This document shows, piece by piece, positions 35,067-49,000 of a stretch of 64,000 nt of DNA (its first letter is position 1; the number at the start of each line of letters is the position of its first letter). Where the stretch lies: NCBI GenBank assembly GCA_026686845.1, contig JAIVEN010000004.1, positions 9,828,827 to 9,892,826 of the forward strand. The letters are read 5' to 3'. This DNA comes from Adenanthera pavonina (Eukaryota > Streptophyta > Magnoliopsida > Fabales > Fabaceae). Position numbers and translations under genes: made by a program. The notes beneath the pieces were generated by a model that was given only the letters and a program-made list of their open reading frames with translations, did no database searches and had not been told where the DNA came from.

Positions 35067-37517
35067 CACTACAAAAAAAAAGGTATTTAGAGGTGGCCAA
35101 AATCTGTCACTAAATAACTCAAAATCCGTCTCTAATCCATTAGAGACGAATTTAGAGACAACATTTAAGTCGTCTCTAAAAGTGGTGTTGCTAAATAATT
35201 AGAGAGGGATTAACTCATCTGCCTCTATTTAGAGACGGATTTATTCTGTCTCTAAATAAAACAAATTCATCTCTAATCTCAATCAAAATTTGTTACCAAA
35301 ATTGTTAAAAATAGTCAAATAAAATAATAAAAATAGAATATAATCATTAGCCACTTCACCCCCTAGCCCAAAGCCCACGCCACATCACTGGTATGTCATT
35401 TGTAGTGCCATATCATATTAATAGCTAGTCATCATGTTGCCAGTTGAACTGAAATGTTTCTGTAATCTCTATATGTAATATTAAATATATATTATTTATC
35501 TACACACTAATATATAAACATATATATTTATAAGTCAATATATTATTAAAAAATACACATATGTTTTATATTCAATTATTAATATCATAAAATATTTTAT
35601 TTATATATATTTATATTTATATGAATATTTATATTATTTTGTTTAGATCTTAAATAATTTTCCTATAAATATATTTGTTTTTCTTTGGAAAGAAAAAAAT
35701 TATTTTTCTAGCCGACTTTTAAATTTAATTTTTATTTGTAAATAAAAATAATTATATATATTATGTTTATGATCAATATGTTTTAATATTTTATTATGTT
35801 ATTTTTTGCATAGTCATGTCATATAATATATATATATATATATATCGTATTTTATATTATTTAATAAATCATATTATATATATGCTTAATATATATTAGA
35901 GGTGGGAGGGAACCAGATATGATCGAGTTTTATATTAGTCTATGATCTAACCCAAAGTTTTAGTTAAATATTATATATATCCATTTTAAATTTAGAAAGG
36001 AACCTATCTTTTTATTATTTAGACCATAAATTTAAATATGGATTCCTAATGAAAAAAGATTGAAATTTTATTTGATTTTGATTTGATTTATTTTTTAGTA
36101 TCATTATTACTTTTAACTTTAATTTTAAAATGTAGATGTAAATTCTCAAAAGAAGGTTGATTTAGAAAGAATTAATGATTAATAAGTTTATAATAAATTT
36201 ATTGTTGTCACAATTTTTTGAAATTATTATCATGAAATAGAATTAAAAATTAACTTATTAATTCAAAGTAAAATAAATTAATAAAATTAAGATAATCTAC
36301 TTAGATATTTTAAACCAAATGATATTATTAAAGATAAATTTTTTTTAAATCAATTCTACAAACATATTCAATATAAAAAATTTATCAACATATGGATTAC
36401 TAATTAAATAAAAAATATTGTTTAATATTAATTGATTCTAGATATTTGTTAATTACTAGGACAATTAAATGTCATTTATGATAAAATTGCTTATGTTCTC
36501 TTTTAGTCTACTTAGATATTTCTTAAAACTTCAACGCTTCCTTTAATTTCATTTTACTATTTCTAATCTTAAAGTTCTCTATATATCTCCTCTCTCCTTC
36601 ATTTCTTATTTTTCATTCTCATCCTATATTCTCAATTTCTTGATCTTCTTCCATCAACTACCAAGCATGCTCCTAAAAAAATAAAAGAAACATTAGGTTT
36701 TAGGATTCTGGTGGTTTAGTTTGAGGTTGCTTTTTGAAATGTCTTTTAATATGATTAGAAATACAATTCACTTAACTTAAATTAGTTAACTCATGAGTTT
36801 GATCCATTTAACATACTATAATATTTAAAAAATACCCAAAATTTGAAAATATCTCTCAAAATTTAAATTAACATATTACAATATTAAAAAATAATACTAT
36901 ATAAAATTGAAGTAATTTAAAAAAAAATCCGTATCTAAATCCGTCTCTAAATGTGAATTAGAGATTAATTTAGAGACAGACAAGGCACCTGTTACTGCAT
37001 TCATTACAAATGTGTCTCTAAGTTCATCTCTAAATAGATATTAGAGACGAATTTAGGGCAAGACATTTATTGTTGCATTCACTAAAAGTACGTATCTAAA
37101 TTTATCTCAAAAAAAAATTAGAGATAGGTTTAGTGACAAATTTTTATCCATCACAATAAATTAAAAACATCTGTAACAAAATTCATCTCTAAATGTTAAA
37201 GAATTTTCAAGAAATAATAGGATATTTTTAGAGACGGATATAGAGATGGACTTTTTTATTTTAGCGATGAAAAATTAGTTGTTACTAAGTCTGTCTCTAT
37301 CATATTATTAGATACGGATTTAGAGACGGATTTTACTAGAAACGATATATACACGTCTCAAACTCCGTCTCTAATATTTTTCCATTATTTTTAATATGAA
37401 AGAAAGTTATTTTGCTAAAAAAATTTGTTATCCATCTCTATTTTCGTCTCTAATAGTGACAGATTTTAATCCATCTCTAAAATTCATAATTAAATGGCCA
37501 TTATTTTTTTTGTAGTG
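35067..37517. mobile_element. Non-autonomous CACTA (En/Spm) element
   Basis: The ends CACTACAAAAAAAAAGG and TTTTTTTTGTAGTG are inverted and flanked by the 3-bp TSD aat (35064-35066 and 37518-37520). Both subterminal regions carry many direct and inverted copies of a TTAGAGACGGATTT-like motif, the expected transposase-binding repeats. The 2.45-kb interior is AT-rich with no transposase ORF, so movement would need a helper. Confidence 0.93.
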
Positions 37518-37630
37518 AATAGAGGTAACATACGAGGATACGACTAGAAGCTTTTTGGGGATGATGAGAAATGAAATTCAGTGCTTATTAGTCTGTGATT
37601 GTGATTGAATTTAACAAAAGATAAATTATA

Positions 37631-37835
37631 CTCCCATCGTTTCTCATTTAAAATTTTAGCATGCAGAATAAAAAACACAATTAAGGTATCACAGTTCCCT
37701 TTAAATTTTTTAAATATATTCTTTAATAAATAGATAAATAAAAAAAAATTAATGTTGTCTTAAAATTTGATAGTGATAAATAAATAGAAATAAAAAATTT
37801 CTTTAATTGTGAAAGTTAAAAGAAAACGGAGGCAG
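37631..37835. mobile_element. Stowaway-like MITE
   Basis: Ends CTCCCATCGTTTCTCATTT and CTGCCTCCGTTTTCTTTTA (inverted), TA duplications, 205 bp. Confidence 0.7.
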
Positions 37836-37837
37836 TA

Positions 37838-40688
37838 TTTATTCCTCTTTATTAATTTTTTTTATTTTTTTTTAACATTTTTCTTTTTTTTTTATATTAG
37901 GAGAATTTGAATTCTATATAGTGACAATAATCTATCCCACTTTTTAATGGCTTATTCAAAAGTATTTTATTAGGAGAATTTGAATTCTAGATACTGACAA
38001 TAATCTTCATTTATATCTTTTTTTTTAATAAGCCATTGGGCTAAAAAATTAAGGACTCTGGATTACCATTACTATATTTATCAATATTATTAAAATTACT
38101 AAATTTTACATTGCAAATGAAGAAAATTTTCTTGCCAATAACTGTTCATACTAAAAATAAATTGTACAATATTAAACGTGAAAAAATTAAATTAATGACT
38201 TGTATTAAATCAAGAATTAAAAAAATTAACATAGTAACTGGAAAATATTGCATCACTTTCATTATATACCCTTTTTGTATTAAAATAATTATATACAATT
38301 TGATACTTCTCTAAGTTTTTTTCTTAAGTTTTCTCTAGTTTTTAAATATGCATGTTTCCATATTTAACAACCATATGCGGACTTACATAATGCTCAGGGT
38401 GAGTAAATGCACCCCTAAATTTTGTACTACTTATATATTTATATAATGTTAAGTCTAATATCAGGACTCCATATAATTTATAATTTTGATCCCATTAAAT
38501 TTATTGAATGTACACATACAGATTATTTAATATTTTAACTTGAACCCATCAAATTTACACATATTTTTTAATTTTTAATTTTTTATCTTCTTTTCTCTTA
38601 TGTTTCTTTTTTTTTTTCTGCCATCATTTAATTTTCTTTTTTTTTTTAATTTCAATTTATATTCAAAGAAGGCATACTTGTAATACAAACGTATAACTAG
38701 ATTAAAATGTCAATATATCGTTTTTAGTTAGCAAGATATATAAAACAATTACATTTGAAGTTTTATAAAAAATATTAAAATATTATAAATAAAATAGTAT
38801 CTATAACCACGTAGAGAAATAATTTTTGCAAATTGGTAGCCATAAACTTTTATGGATTAGTAAAAAAAGGTTTCTTCCTTTCAAAATTATATATTTTAGA
38901 CTTCTAAGCTTGACCTCTGTTGTTGAAAAAAATGTCATAAATGAAGATGAAAATAGATTTTTTAATAAAAAATTATGTTATTTAAAATATCTCCTTCAGA
39001 AACCGGATTTATAGTTTGGATCAAAGAGAGTAGAAATTATACAAACCAAAACACATCTATTCTATGCTGTCAAAAAAATTGATTGGCTGCAGTAATTTGT
39101 AAAAACTGGAAGTTCAATCTGCACATCTTAATTATAAAAATCCAAAACTCAGTTTCCCAAACCTCAAATTTTATTTTTACATTGAAGATATGTGATTTTC
39201 AAATTTCGAACCATTATTTGTTATTATCTTCTTGTTCCTTGCTGTTATTTTTCCCTTTTTTTTTAATGAGTGAATTAGATAGACAAAGAGAAAAAGACAA
39301 TATCATTTCCAACAGAGCAGTTGCATATCAAGATTTAGTCTTTTCATATTGATTATGACTTCAAGAACCATATATAGTCCAAAATGCCCGTGATTGAAGA
39401 GTTTGATGTTGCCTCTGATTAAGGATTCATTATTAATCTCAGCCCAAAAAAAAAAAAACAGTATTCCTTATTAATCAATCCGTGCAATCATTTATCTTTT
39501 AATAATTTTGCTTATTTGTCGTTTTATAAATTGGTCAGATATCCTCATAATAATGAAGAAATAAACTACACATCAATGTTATTGATAACAATTTTTTTAT
39601 TTTGTTATTAATAATTAGATTTTAATATTAATAATGTCCAATTTCCATATTTTGATGAAGTGATAATTAATTAGTAACAATTGGAATTTCTCATCATGTT
39701 TACACCTACTCAATGTGTTGATAATTAATTTCTCTAACCAAGATTAATAATTCAAACAAATCACAATGATTAAGGTGACTTGACAATAAAGAGACAAAAC
39801 AAAGCATTGTGTGTGTGTAGTTTACCAAAAAAAAAAACAAACATTGTAGGTATAAGATGCTCCTAATAGACATATTTTGTAGAGTCATGAGCGGATCTAT
39901 TTGTAATGGTGTGGGGGCAGCTTTTTCTTTTCCTTTAGTACTATATATATAATCAGAGTTGCCATAAAAAATTATACATTGATTGCCCAGTAATTTGATA
40001 GTTATCTTTCAATATCACCTAATTTTTTATCATAGTATGATGTGTAATTGTATATAATATGTATTAATTACCCTCAATATTTAATAATACTACTTCTATT
40101 ATAAAATATTTTTAATATCATATTTATGCATATCCATATTTATACATATAGTATATTTTTATTTTGTCTTTTAATTAATCATATAAACTCATTTTCTTAT
40201 CTCCAAAAGTCGGTGCTTTGGTTTTTTATTAAGTAGTGACTCTTTAGTCTTTATTTTAAATAATATATTTTTCTTTTTTCTACCGATAATATTCTTCTTT
40301 TTTATTATTATTCTCATTACATATCTTTTTCTTCTCATGCTCACCCCTCTAAAAAAAACTGTAATATTTCATCATTTTCTTACTTATTTACTTTTATTTT
40401 TCTTTAATCATTTTACTCTTATTTTTAGATAATATAATTTTTAAAGCATTACATAATTGGAACTTATAATAAACTCATAATTCTTTTTTTTAATTATAAT
40501 AGTTGAATAGCATATAATGTTTTTAGTAGAAATGTGATATTTTAGTGGTTATATTAATTTTAGTTCTTGCATTGGTAAAAGAATAATTATGATGTATGTT
40601 CATCTTTTTTTCATATTATCAACTGATTTTCAGAAGCTATATTGAACCCTAATTGATCTTGATTGAGTTGGATTAGACATATTTGTTA
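37838..40688. other. AT-rich intergenic DNA
   Basis: Apart from the 73-bp tandem duplication I see only AT-rich sequence and chance frames of 60-90 codons. Confidence 0.5.
37896..38005. repeat. Short tandem duplication, period 73 bp
   Basis: ATTAGGAGAATTTGAATTCT at 37896 recurs at 37969, each followed by a GACAATAATCT block. Confidence 0.65.
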
Positions 40689-40986
40689 TTCCTTTGATCC
40701 AAGATATATGTTCTATTTGACTAGCAGCACACAAATCAAGGAAGGTAGTCAACTAATTAAATTTGTGAAAAAATGACATTACTTTCCAACATTGCTCTCA
40801 ATAAAGAAAAATATTATCCTTAATAAAGATAATTTTTAAGATAATTTTCTCTCTTATAAGTTAATTAAAAACCAGAATAAATTAGGAAGAAATAATTAAT
40901 ACTTTTGGCTTTGTCTAAATAAGACTTATATTTTAAATTAGAAAAAAAAATTCTCAAATAGAATTTATATTTTAAATTGGATGGAA
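40689..40986. mobile_element. Stowaway-like MITE
   Basis: TA duplications. Collinear with 43826-44084 (TTCTATTTGACTA, AATTAAATTTGT-AAAA, AATAAATTAGGAA). Confidence 0.65.
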
Positions 40987-40988
40987 TA

Positions 40989-42546
40989 TATTTTTAGTGC
41001 TATAAATTTACACACATATTATTACTCCTAAGCTTAAAATTTCTGCATCTCTCACTGTGTAGAGTGGTCAGTGACTCAATATTGTATAGCAACACTAAAT
41101 CGTTGTTCGCTTTTACTGACAGTATTTAATTCGTATGTCTCTAATATCTATGATATTATGTGGCATGACCAATATTGCATAGTTTCTCTCAAATGATATA
41201 TGTACTTGAAATTTAAGGGAGTTTTGGAATATCCCAATATATTGAGTATATTTTATTTTGTATTTCTTTCATATTATTTTATTTGTCATTCTAAATCATT
41301 TTAAGATTTTTTACGCTGATCAATAAAACTACTAAATAATCTAAATTATAATAAAATTTAATAATAATTTATCAAAATATATTTGAATTAAATACTAAAA
41401 TATAACTTGTATTCCATCTATTATTATTTTTAATAAAAAATAAAATGATAAAAATGATAATTAATACTTTATTGGTAATACCAAATAACAGATAAATTAA
41501 TATATTTAAAATTTTCTTAAATAACAGATAAGGGAGTAGTTTTGGCACATGAAAGATGCATGTAAGAATTTCTTGAAAATATCCAAATTAACCTTGAGCA
41601 CATTTAACGACATCATACCTCTTTTTTTTTTAAAAAAAAAATATTTTACAGAAGTTATTGAGAGTAATACCTTGCGTGTGCAATTTGGCTCAATCTTGTG
41701 TGTGCAATTTGGTTTAATCTTGTGTGCGTACGACCTTCACCTTTCTTGCCTTGTTTTTTTTTTCTAGCCCCATCAACTAATCTTAATATTTATATCTCTT
41801 AGATGTTGGTCCTTCCTTTTGTCTTCTAAATTTTTAAGTAAAGTTGCAACTATCTTATTAACATTAGAATTCCCAATGTCATGCTTTTTCTCTTCAACAG
41901 AGTGTGCACTCCTCTTTGCTTTCTTAGGTTTTCTTCCTCTATGTATACGTCGGATCCCAAGGTGCCGAGGACATACCCAATATAAAACAGCAATGAAAAG
42001 CATTAAAGTAAAATAAAAATTAGTACTTTGATAAGCATTAAAATATGCATCAACTGTGGATTAATGACCCTATGTGTCACTTGTCACATCATAATCTGTT
42101 TGCCATGGTTGCTTATTTAACGACGTTGCTTGCTATACGGGCAGAGGTAGGGATGAAATAGTGCAAATGGGGAATTTTAGGGATTAACTGGTCAAACGGC
42201 AGAAACAGCAGGGAGTGATTTTTAAACTTTTGAAGTATAGGGATCAATTTCAAAATCAATAAAAACTACAAGGATTAAAAGTTTAATTTTTTCTTTTTTT
42301 ATTTACAAAACTTAAATACAAGTCTTTAAAGGTTTTTGAGTACTCTTACCCCTAGCCAATGGTCGTTTGTAACTTGTGTTTGTATTGGATCAGGCCCATG
42401 TTGCTTTGGGCTTTCTGGTAAAAGCTGCTGTTTTGTCGGACCATAAGCCCATAAGTCACCTACTAGCAATATGCGAAGTGCTAATATATTTTCACCACAA
42501 GAAAAAGTGCTAAGAAAACAAATTTGGGAAAATAAAAAAAAAAGAT
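40989..42546. other. Intergenic DNA
   Basis: Contains the short repeat at 41665. At 42135-42290 a sequence ending in GGGATCAATTTCAAAATC-like text resembles decayed transposon ends. No gene supported. Confidence 0.4.
41665..41725. repeat. Short tandem repeat of about 25 bp
   Basis: TGTGCAATTTGG followed by C/T changes and TAATCTTGTG occurs twice in direct succession. Confidence 0.55.
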
Positions 42547-42741
42547 AAAAAAATCAAAATATTTGAGAAATAAAACAAAAATTTACCTTCTTTTCAAATT
42601 AAAATAGAATTTTTTCAAGTAAAAATAGAAAAACTTTCTATTATAACTTAGAAATTTTCTATTTTCACATGAAAAAATTTTATCTTAATTAGGAAATATG
42701 ATAAATTTTAATTTTATTTCTCAAATATTTTGATTTTTTAG
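42547..42741. repeat. Fold-back element (long inverted repeat)
   Basis: Arms of about 90 bp. AATCAAAATATTTGAGAAAT at the left pairs with ATTTCTCAAATATTTTGATT at the right, continuing through several more matched blocks. Confidence 0.7.
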
Positions 42742-43825
42742 TACCAAAACCCAATTCTCCCTATAAATTTCTATGCTACTTAATATAAAGTTTCGAGTTG
42801 AATGACTATATTTGCTATTTTAACTCCTTAGCCCTTCTTCTTGTTATTGCTAGTCTTGTTGCGTAGTACACTAATTTTAAAATAAACAGCTAAATGCATC
42901 TTAGTTAATGAGTTTTTGCTTAGCCCGAAATGGATGGCTTATGGATGAAGCTAGCAATTTTACCGTTGCTTTTTTTTTTTTGGTTACCACGAAAGCATGA
43001 AAGCTCAAAATTAATTAAAAAATTAAGTTTAAATTATTATTTTCATCTTTGAAATTTGAATAACTCCTAGTTTGGTTATCCAAAGTGTAATTATTTAAAT
43101 TTAATCCCTCACTAATTTTGCTCCAAACATTTTTTCAGTTGTGAAGACAAATTAAGTAGTTCTCAGTATAGAATAAAAGACGAAAATACTAAAACAAAAA
43201 AAGTAAGGAAAAAAAAAGGTAAGAATATTTTGTTTTAAAAGATTGGATTGAAAAATTATCTTCCAGAAGAACAATAATTTACTGAAAAAATAAGTTCATA
43301 TATAATAACATCATATTTATGATCATCCATGTGTTCAAAACAAATAAACGACTTTAGGTCTGGTGATTATGGATGTTTAGACTGTTATTTGAGCAAAATT
43401 TATTCTCCTAAATAGTATCATTTAATACATAATCTAATTAACCTTTTTTGTTTCGGCCACATACCTAATCTGATTTGAAGATATCCTAATCGTAAACAAG
43501 GTACTGATAAAAGCACTAATAAGGATTTAATTTCCCTTCACTTTTCATTCTATTTACTTCCACTCCACTACTTCTTTAAACCATTGGAATAAATTTGAAT
43601 GGTTCAGATTCAATAATTTATTAAGTGAATTTTTTATACATTTTATTTATTTTAACAGTTCAGATTTATTTATTTTTCATAATTTAATATTTGAATAATA
43701 GCCTTAAAAATCTTGAATCTACACTGTACAAATTTAATTCAATAGTCCAAATGAAAAATAGAGTGAATGAGAAGGAAAGTAACAAAGAAGTCAACTAACT
43801 AAATTTCATCTTGTAGAATTTGTTA
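42742..43825. other. AT-rich intergenic DNA
   Basis: Nothing recognised. Confidence 0.45.
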
Positions 43826-44084
43826 CTCCCTCCAATCCAAAATATACATCTTATTTGACTAACTACCTATAGATTAAGAAAGATAATTAAATTAATTAAA
43901 TTTGTCAAAAAATTACATTGTTTTCCAATGTTATTTTTAATAAAGACAATTTTATTTTTCATAAATTAATTAAAAGTGAGGATAAATTAGGAAAAAATAA
44001 TGAATTCTTTTAATTTTATATAAATAAGAATTATACTTTAGATTAAAAAAATTCTAAAATAGGACTCATATTTTGAATCAGAAG
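43826..44084. mobile_element. Stowaway-like MITE (same family as 40689)
   Basis: Left end CTCCCTCCAATCCAAAATA, TA duplications, 259 bp. Confidence 0.75.
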
Positions 44085-44634
44085 TATATTTCAAACATTT
44101 CATAATTTTGTTTTCAGTCACAATTTTTTTTTTGGGGCCAAGTTTTCAATCACAAGTTTAAAAAATAAATAATGTGAAATTAGCTTTTACAATAGCAAGT
44201 GAAAAAAGTAACACATGAGAGTGTAAAGGAAACTTTTTTTCTCATTTCCTTTTTCTCTCTCTCTCTCTTCATCTTCCTCACATTACAAACAATTTACAAG
44301 TTTTTTATTCGAAAGATTCAGAGTCTTCTAATCACTATAAAAATTAAAAATCTCATGAATCAAAGATTACTTAATAGTGTGTTTTGAAAAGAAATTACAA
44401 CGGAGAAAGAAAAAGAAGGCAACAAAAAGTTTCATGAAAACTTTTTTCTTGCTCGAGAGTTGCCAATAGGGAGGTGATGATAATGAAAAATTTTGAATCA
44501 CTATTTTAAAATTCCTTGGCAAGTTTCCTTCCTGCAGTCTTTATGATTTTCTTTTTTTTTTTCATGAAAGAAAAACCCGTGTTTGTTTTTTAATAAACTA
44601 GGCTGAAAGGAGTGTAATGAAATTGGCTGCATGA

Positions 44635-45960
44635 ATTTGATCGATGGGTTGGTTTAAACGAGCCGCTTATTTCTTGGGCCAACCCCCAACAAATTACCAC
44701 TGACATGAATGGAAGAGTTGCTGACTTTGTTACGAATTTGAGTGCTTGGGATGTTAATCGGTTGTGAACTCTCTTACGTTGCACAGTAGTGAACCAGATC
44801 ACTCGTACTCAAACGCCAAATCCCGGGAGAGGAGAGGATACACTTATATGGAAACCATCTAATGATGGCAACTTTGTTGTTAAATCTGCTTATGACCATT
44901 TATTTGCAGGTATTAGAACTACAGGCAGGAGCTCTTGGAACCAAATCTAGAAATGGCCAGCACCAGAGAAAATAAGAGCTTTCTTATGGATGGTGGCTCA
45001 TGATCAGGTACATACCGCAGCACTTAGATCTAGAAGAGGACTATCTCAGTCTGCACAATGCCCTCTGGGATGCGCCGGATAATTAGGGTTGGAAGAGGAT
45101 GTTATGCACCTTCTCAGGGATTGCTATCACGCGGAGCAATGGTGGAAAGTTGTCAAGCCAGAATTGTGGACTACTTTCAAAAGCTTCAGCAGAGAACAAT
45201 GGATCAAATGGAATGCCACGGACCAAGGTAGCATGGAGCACTTTATTAGCCTATATTTGTTGGAACATATGGACGTCTAGGTGTAATTGTATCTTTCAGC
45301 AGGGAACCGCAGACTCAAAATGAAAGTGTGGGAGTATGCTGCTATCGAATTCATCGTGACATGAACATGTTAAATTCTTCACTTACATTGAGGGGCCCCA
45401 TTAAACAAACACAATGTAGGTGGCACCCACCCAATCAATGGGCGTACAGGATGGACATTGATGGCCAAGTCAACAGGGAAGGGATAGGCACTACTAGTGA
45501 AGTTGTTAGGAATCATGAAGGAAGCTGGTTATGCTGGTTCAAAGCACATGTAGGATTTCTACCTCCAGTCATTACTACTAGAATCAAGGGAATTATTCAT
45601 GGCTTAAACTTATGCTCGAGCAAACAGATGGAGAATATTAGGGTCTTCACAGATTGCGCGGAAACTTTCAACCTCCTCACAGGAGGGGAAGGGGAGTATC
45701 ACCCATGTCAAGATATGATTGATCCAGCTAGGTCTCTCTTGAGAAAAAACTGGAACGTTAATGTTTACTATATGTTTAGGGAAGCCAACCACCTAGCTCA
45801 TACTTTGAATAGGATTCCACAGGATAATAGTCTTGATTTTTGTTTCTTCGGTCAACCCCCACCTTGGCTCCATAAGGAGGTGGATGATGAAAGAACCATG
45901 TAATTTCTTGTACATATTTCTTGTTTTCTGTGATTAATAGTATCGTTTTCATTAAAAAAA
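44635..45960 (+). mobile_element. 5'-truncated LINE just downstream of ZIFL
   Basis: A 14-bp perfect TSD aattggctgcatga (44621-44634 and 45961-45974) brackets a fragment ending in a short A-run (about 45952-45960), the signature of target-primed insertion. The content is the C-terminal part of a plant L1-type ORF2. It lies antisense to ZIFL, about 100 bp past its stop codon. Confidence 0.93.
44640..45903 (+). pseudogene. LINE ORF2 C-terminus: zf-RVT and RNase H domains, broken
   Basis: The zf-RVT region reads WKPSNDGNFVVKSAY, then PEKIRAFLWMVAHDQV and EEDVMHLLRDCYHAEQWW, with stops and at least one frame change. An RNase H domain of the plant LINE type (45328-45903) has MDIDGQV and VFTDCAE. 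The usual Glu in the first helix and the last catalytic Asp are replaced (TRIKGIIHGL, REANHLAHTL). Dead remnant; endonuclease and RT are missing because of the 5' truncation. Confidence 0.85.
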
Positions 45961-46075
45961 AATTGGCTGCATGACAGATTACATAGAATAGATAATAATC
46001 AAGAAATAAAAGTGATTGCAATCAGAGAACCGTGGATATTCTGGTCTCCTATTTTTGCTCACATTCAAAGATGTT

Positions 46076-49000
46076 CTATTGCCTGTATTCAGCTATAAAT
46101 GGTTTGAATGTCATTACCACCCCCACTAGTTCAACCACATTCATGAGGAAGAACACGATTTGATCACCTGCATGTAACAAAATTTCCTTCTTAGAAAGCT
46201 AAACCTTGGTGATTCATTATCCAAAGGCACAGACTGATCCACACAGAAAGAGACATACGGTATGTTTGGATGAGGGATAACAGAAGGAAAGGCAAGAGAA
46301 GACAAGATTTCGTTGAGACTCTATTTGGATTTTGTTACAAGGAAGGAAAAATGATATATCTAAACAGTTAATTTTCTATAAAGTCCAAGGACGTTGTGTA
46401 ATCCATATAGCTAACCTCATTTAGTGAGAGAAGGCTGTCTTTGTTGAAGGAAGAATGAACCATTTTCAACTAATCCTTTAAAATCATTCTCAAGTAAATT
46501 GGGATTGCCAAGCACTGGACTGCCACCTACAGATGAGGTGGTTTTTGTCTAGTTCTGTAAGTTCACTTGGCTTAAAAAGAATTAAAAAAAAAAACTATTA
46601 GACTAACATATTTGGATCGCAAAGGGAAAGAATTCAAATGAAATGGAAGGTGAAATAAGGAGAAAGAGATAATTAAATGGTAATTTTCCATTCCCTTTGT
46701 TCCAGAAAATTTCTCCTCCATAATCCCTCAAATTGGCAGAACTAAAAATCATCAATGAGCAAGACTTTGGACGATTTAGAAAGACTGCAAATCCTTCATT
46801 ATTCTCTCCTCCTCATTAATATTTTCCAGAATAGGGAGAAAGATTTAATGAAATATTTTCTTTCCTTCCCTTCTCCTTCCCCCATACAAACATTATGTTC
46901 TTATGATAGTAAGACTCTAATACCAAGAAACTTACCAGGGAGAAATGCAGTATGCTGACGCTTTTGTGCCCATGAGAAACTGCATAGATCACATTGTTTC
47001 TGTTAGAACATAATTGATAAAATAGTGGAGATTATGAACATGAACAAGTATTGATTCCTAAATATATGAATTGAATCTAGGTATGTGCAAGCAGCTGACG
47101 ACCAATTCAACTCAAAAGCTTCAAGCCATTATGGGGTGTCACATTAATAGTTATTACAATAATTTATCTCCTTGTACAAAGGCCCATTGAGCTTCAAGTT
47201 CAACAAAATAGATATATCATAACTGAAACCTCAGTTTTAAGTAAGAAAATAAGAGGTAACTAAGATGGAGCTCCAAATCACTTGGTCATAATAGGCTTTA
47301 ATATCATGTCAGATACCACTTTAACTATAAAATTTTAGCTATCAGTAAAAGAGATCACTATAATTTTTAGACTAAATTCCACATATTTCGTAGATTTTGG
47401 GCTGTGTAGATAACTCCACAACCTTTTAATTCAAAATTTGACAATAAAGCTCTCCCCCTTAAGCTTTCAAATTTATGCAAATAACTTTCTCGCCATTAAT
47501 CAGAATGTGACGTGAAGTGAGTTATTTGCATAGGAACTAAATGTTCAACAGATTATCAACACACAACTCAAAGTTTAAAAGGTTATATTTACAAAAATTA
47601 AAGTTTAAGAGTGTTCATTGTCATTAAAATATCATGTTCTGATAGTAAAATAAAAGGCTAACCAACAGTAAGGGGTTATTTCCACAAACTTGAAAGTTTA
47701 TAGTGGCTTATAATCAAATTTTAAGAGTCATGGTGTTATTTACATATGATCCAAAGTTCATAGAAATTCTGTGCAATTTAGCCTAACCTTTTATTATAAT
47801 CTCCAACACAAAGGAAGTTCCTCAAACAGTATGAACTTGACTCGATCCATATAAGCTCTCAAATGCAGACAAAAAGGAGTATTGTCAAACTAAGTAAAAA
47901 AGATTGGATAAGAGGACTAAATCCCAAACCTGTCAATATACAATGATTCAGTTAGGTTTATTAACAAAAACTAATCACATGACTCATAACGTAACAATAC
48001 TATGACCAACTTTTGGGTCCATTCAAAACAACTATTGTCCCTATGAAGTAAAGAAATCATAAGGATACTGACACTGCACCACCAAAAGCAGGACCTATTG
48101 CTTTGAAAGTAGACACTGCAGTTAAAGCCAAGCCATTGGCAGCTCCTCTTTGTTTTTGGTCCTGTTGTTTAAAAAATAATAATAATAATAATAATTAGCA
48201 TGCATCTAGTGTTCAAGGATTATAAAGACTCAAACTTAAAAGGAAAAAAGAAAAAGAAAAAATTAAGGGACAGGATAAGAAATTAACAAATGAAGATAGC
48301 CAAGAAAAGAATATTACCACAGCCCTGTTTTGCAGGAGGAATGTGCCAGTTACAGCGGACAACTAGGTTTGCAGAAATAAGCTTATATGTTAAGACTAAA
48401 TCACATAGTGAGTCATGGCAAAGGATTTTCATCATATTTCATCTGAGTCAATGATCTAATGGCAACGAAAATATGTAATGCATGAGTCTCCATATGTGAT
48501 ACTGGACACTTCAATATTTATGGAAGTAAATATCTACCACATTAATATAAATCAGTTAAATGATTGATTTCATTAAAAGAAAAAATAATTGAACATTTCA
48601 GAAACAAGTTTGATGGAACCCAGTGATGACTTGTATTATTTCCGTTAATCAGAAGTGTTTACAGCTCAGATTAACTAATTAGAGCTCCAGTGAAAATAAC
48701 ACTCCTAATTGGCCCTAGGTGACTGTGCAACAAAAGAAAAGAACAAGTTGAAATAAAAGACAAACACAGTAGAAATTACTCTCCTGATGTTCGAGAGGTC
48801 AGGACCTCTCCCTTCTGAAAACAGTAACTTCCTTGCCTCCTCAGACGCAATGACCAAGAAAATAGCTTACTCAGCCCTTGCCACATCAACCTCCACCTGG
48901 GGTCCACCTCAGCCCTAGCACTAGTCTCATCTGGCACTTCATTGCTTGGTGGGCCTGTCTCAGTCCTTCCCTTGGCCCATTTCTCGCTGCCTTTCACTGT

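Noticed and set aside
41773..42003. 76-codon minus-strand ORF with a basic GRKPKKAKRS stretch
   Set aside because: The basic stretch could be a nuclear-signal remnant of a transposon or gene fragment, but there is no recognisable family, no exon context and no element boundary.
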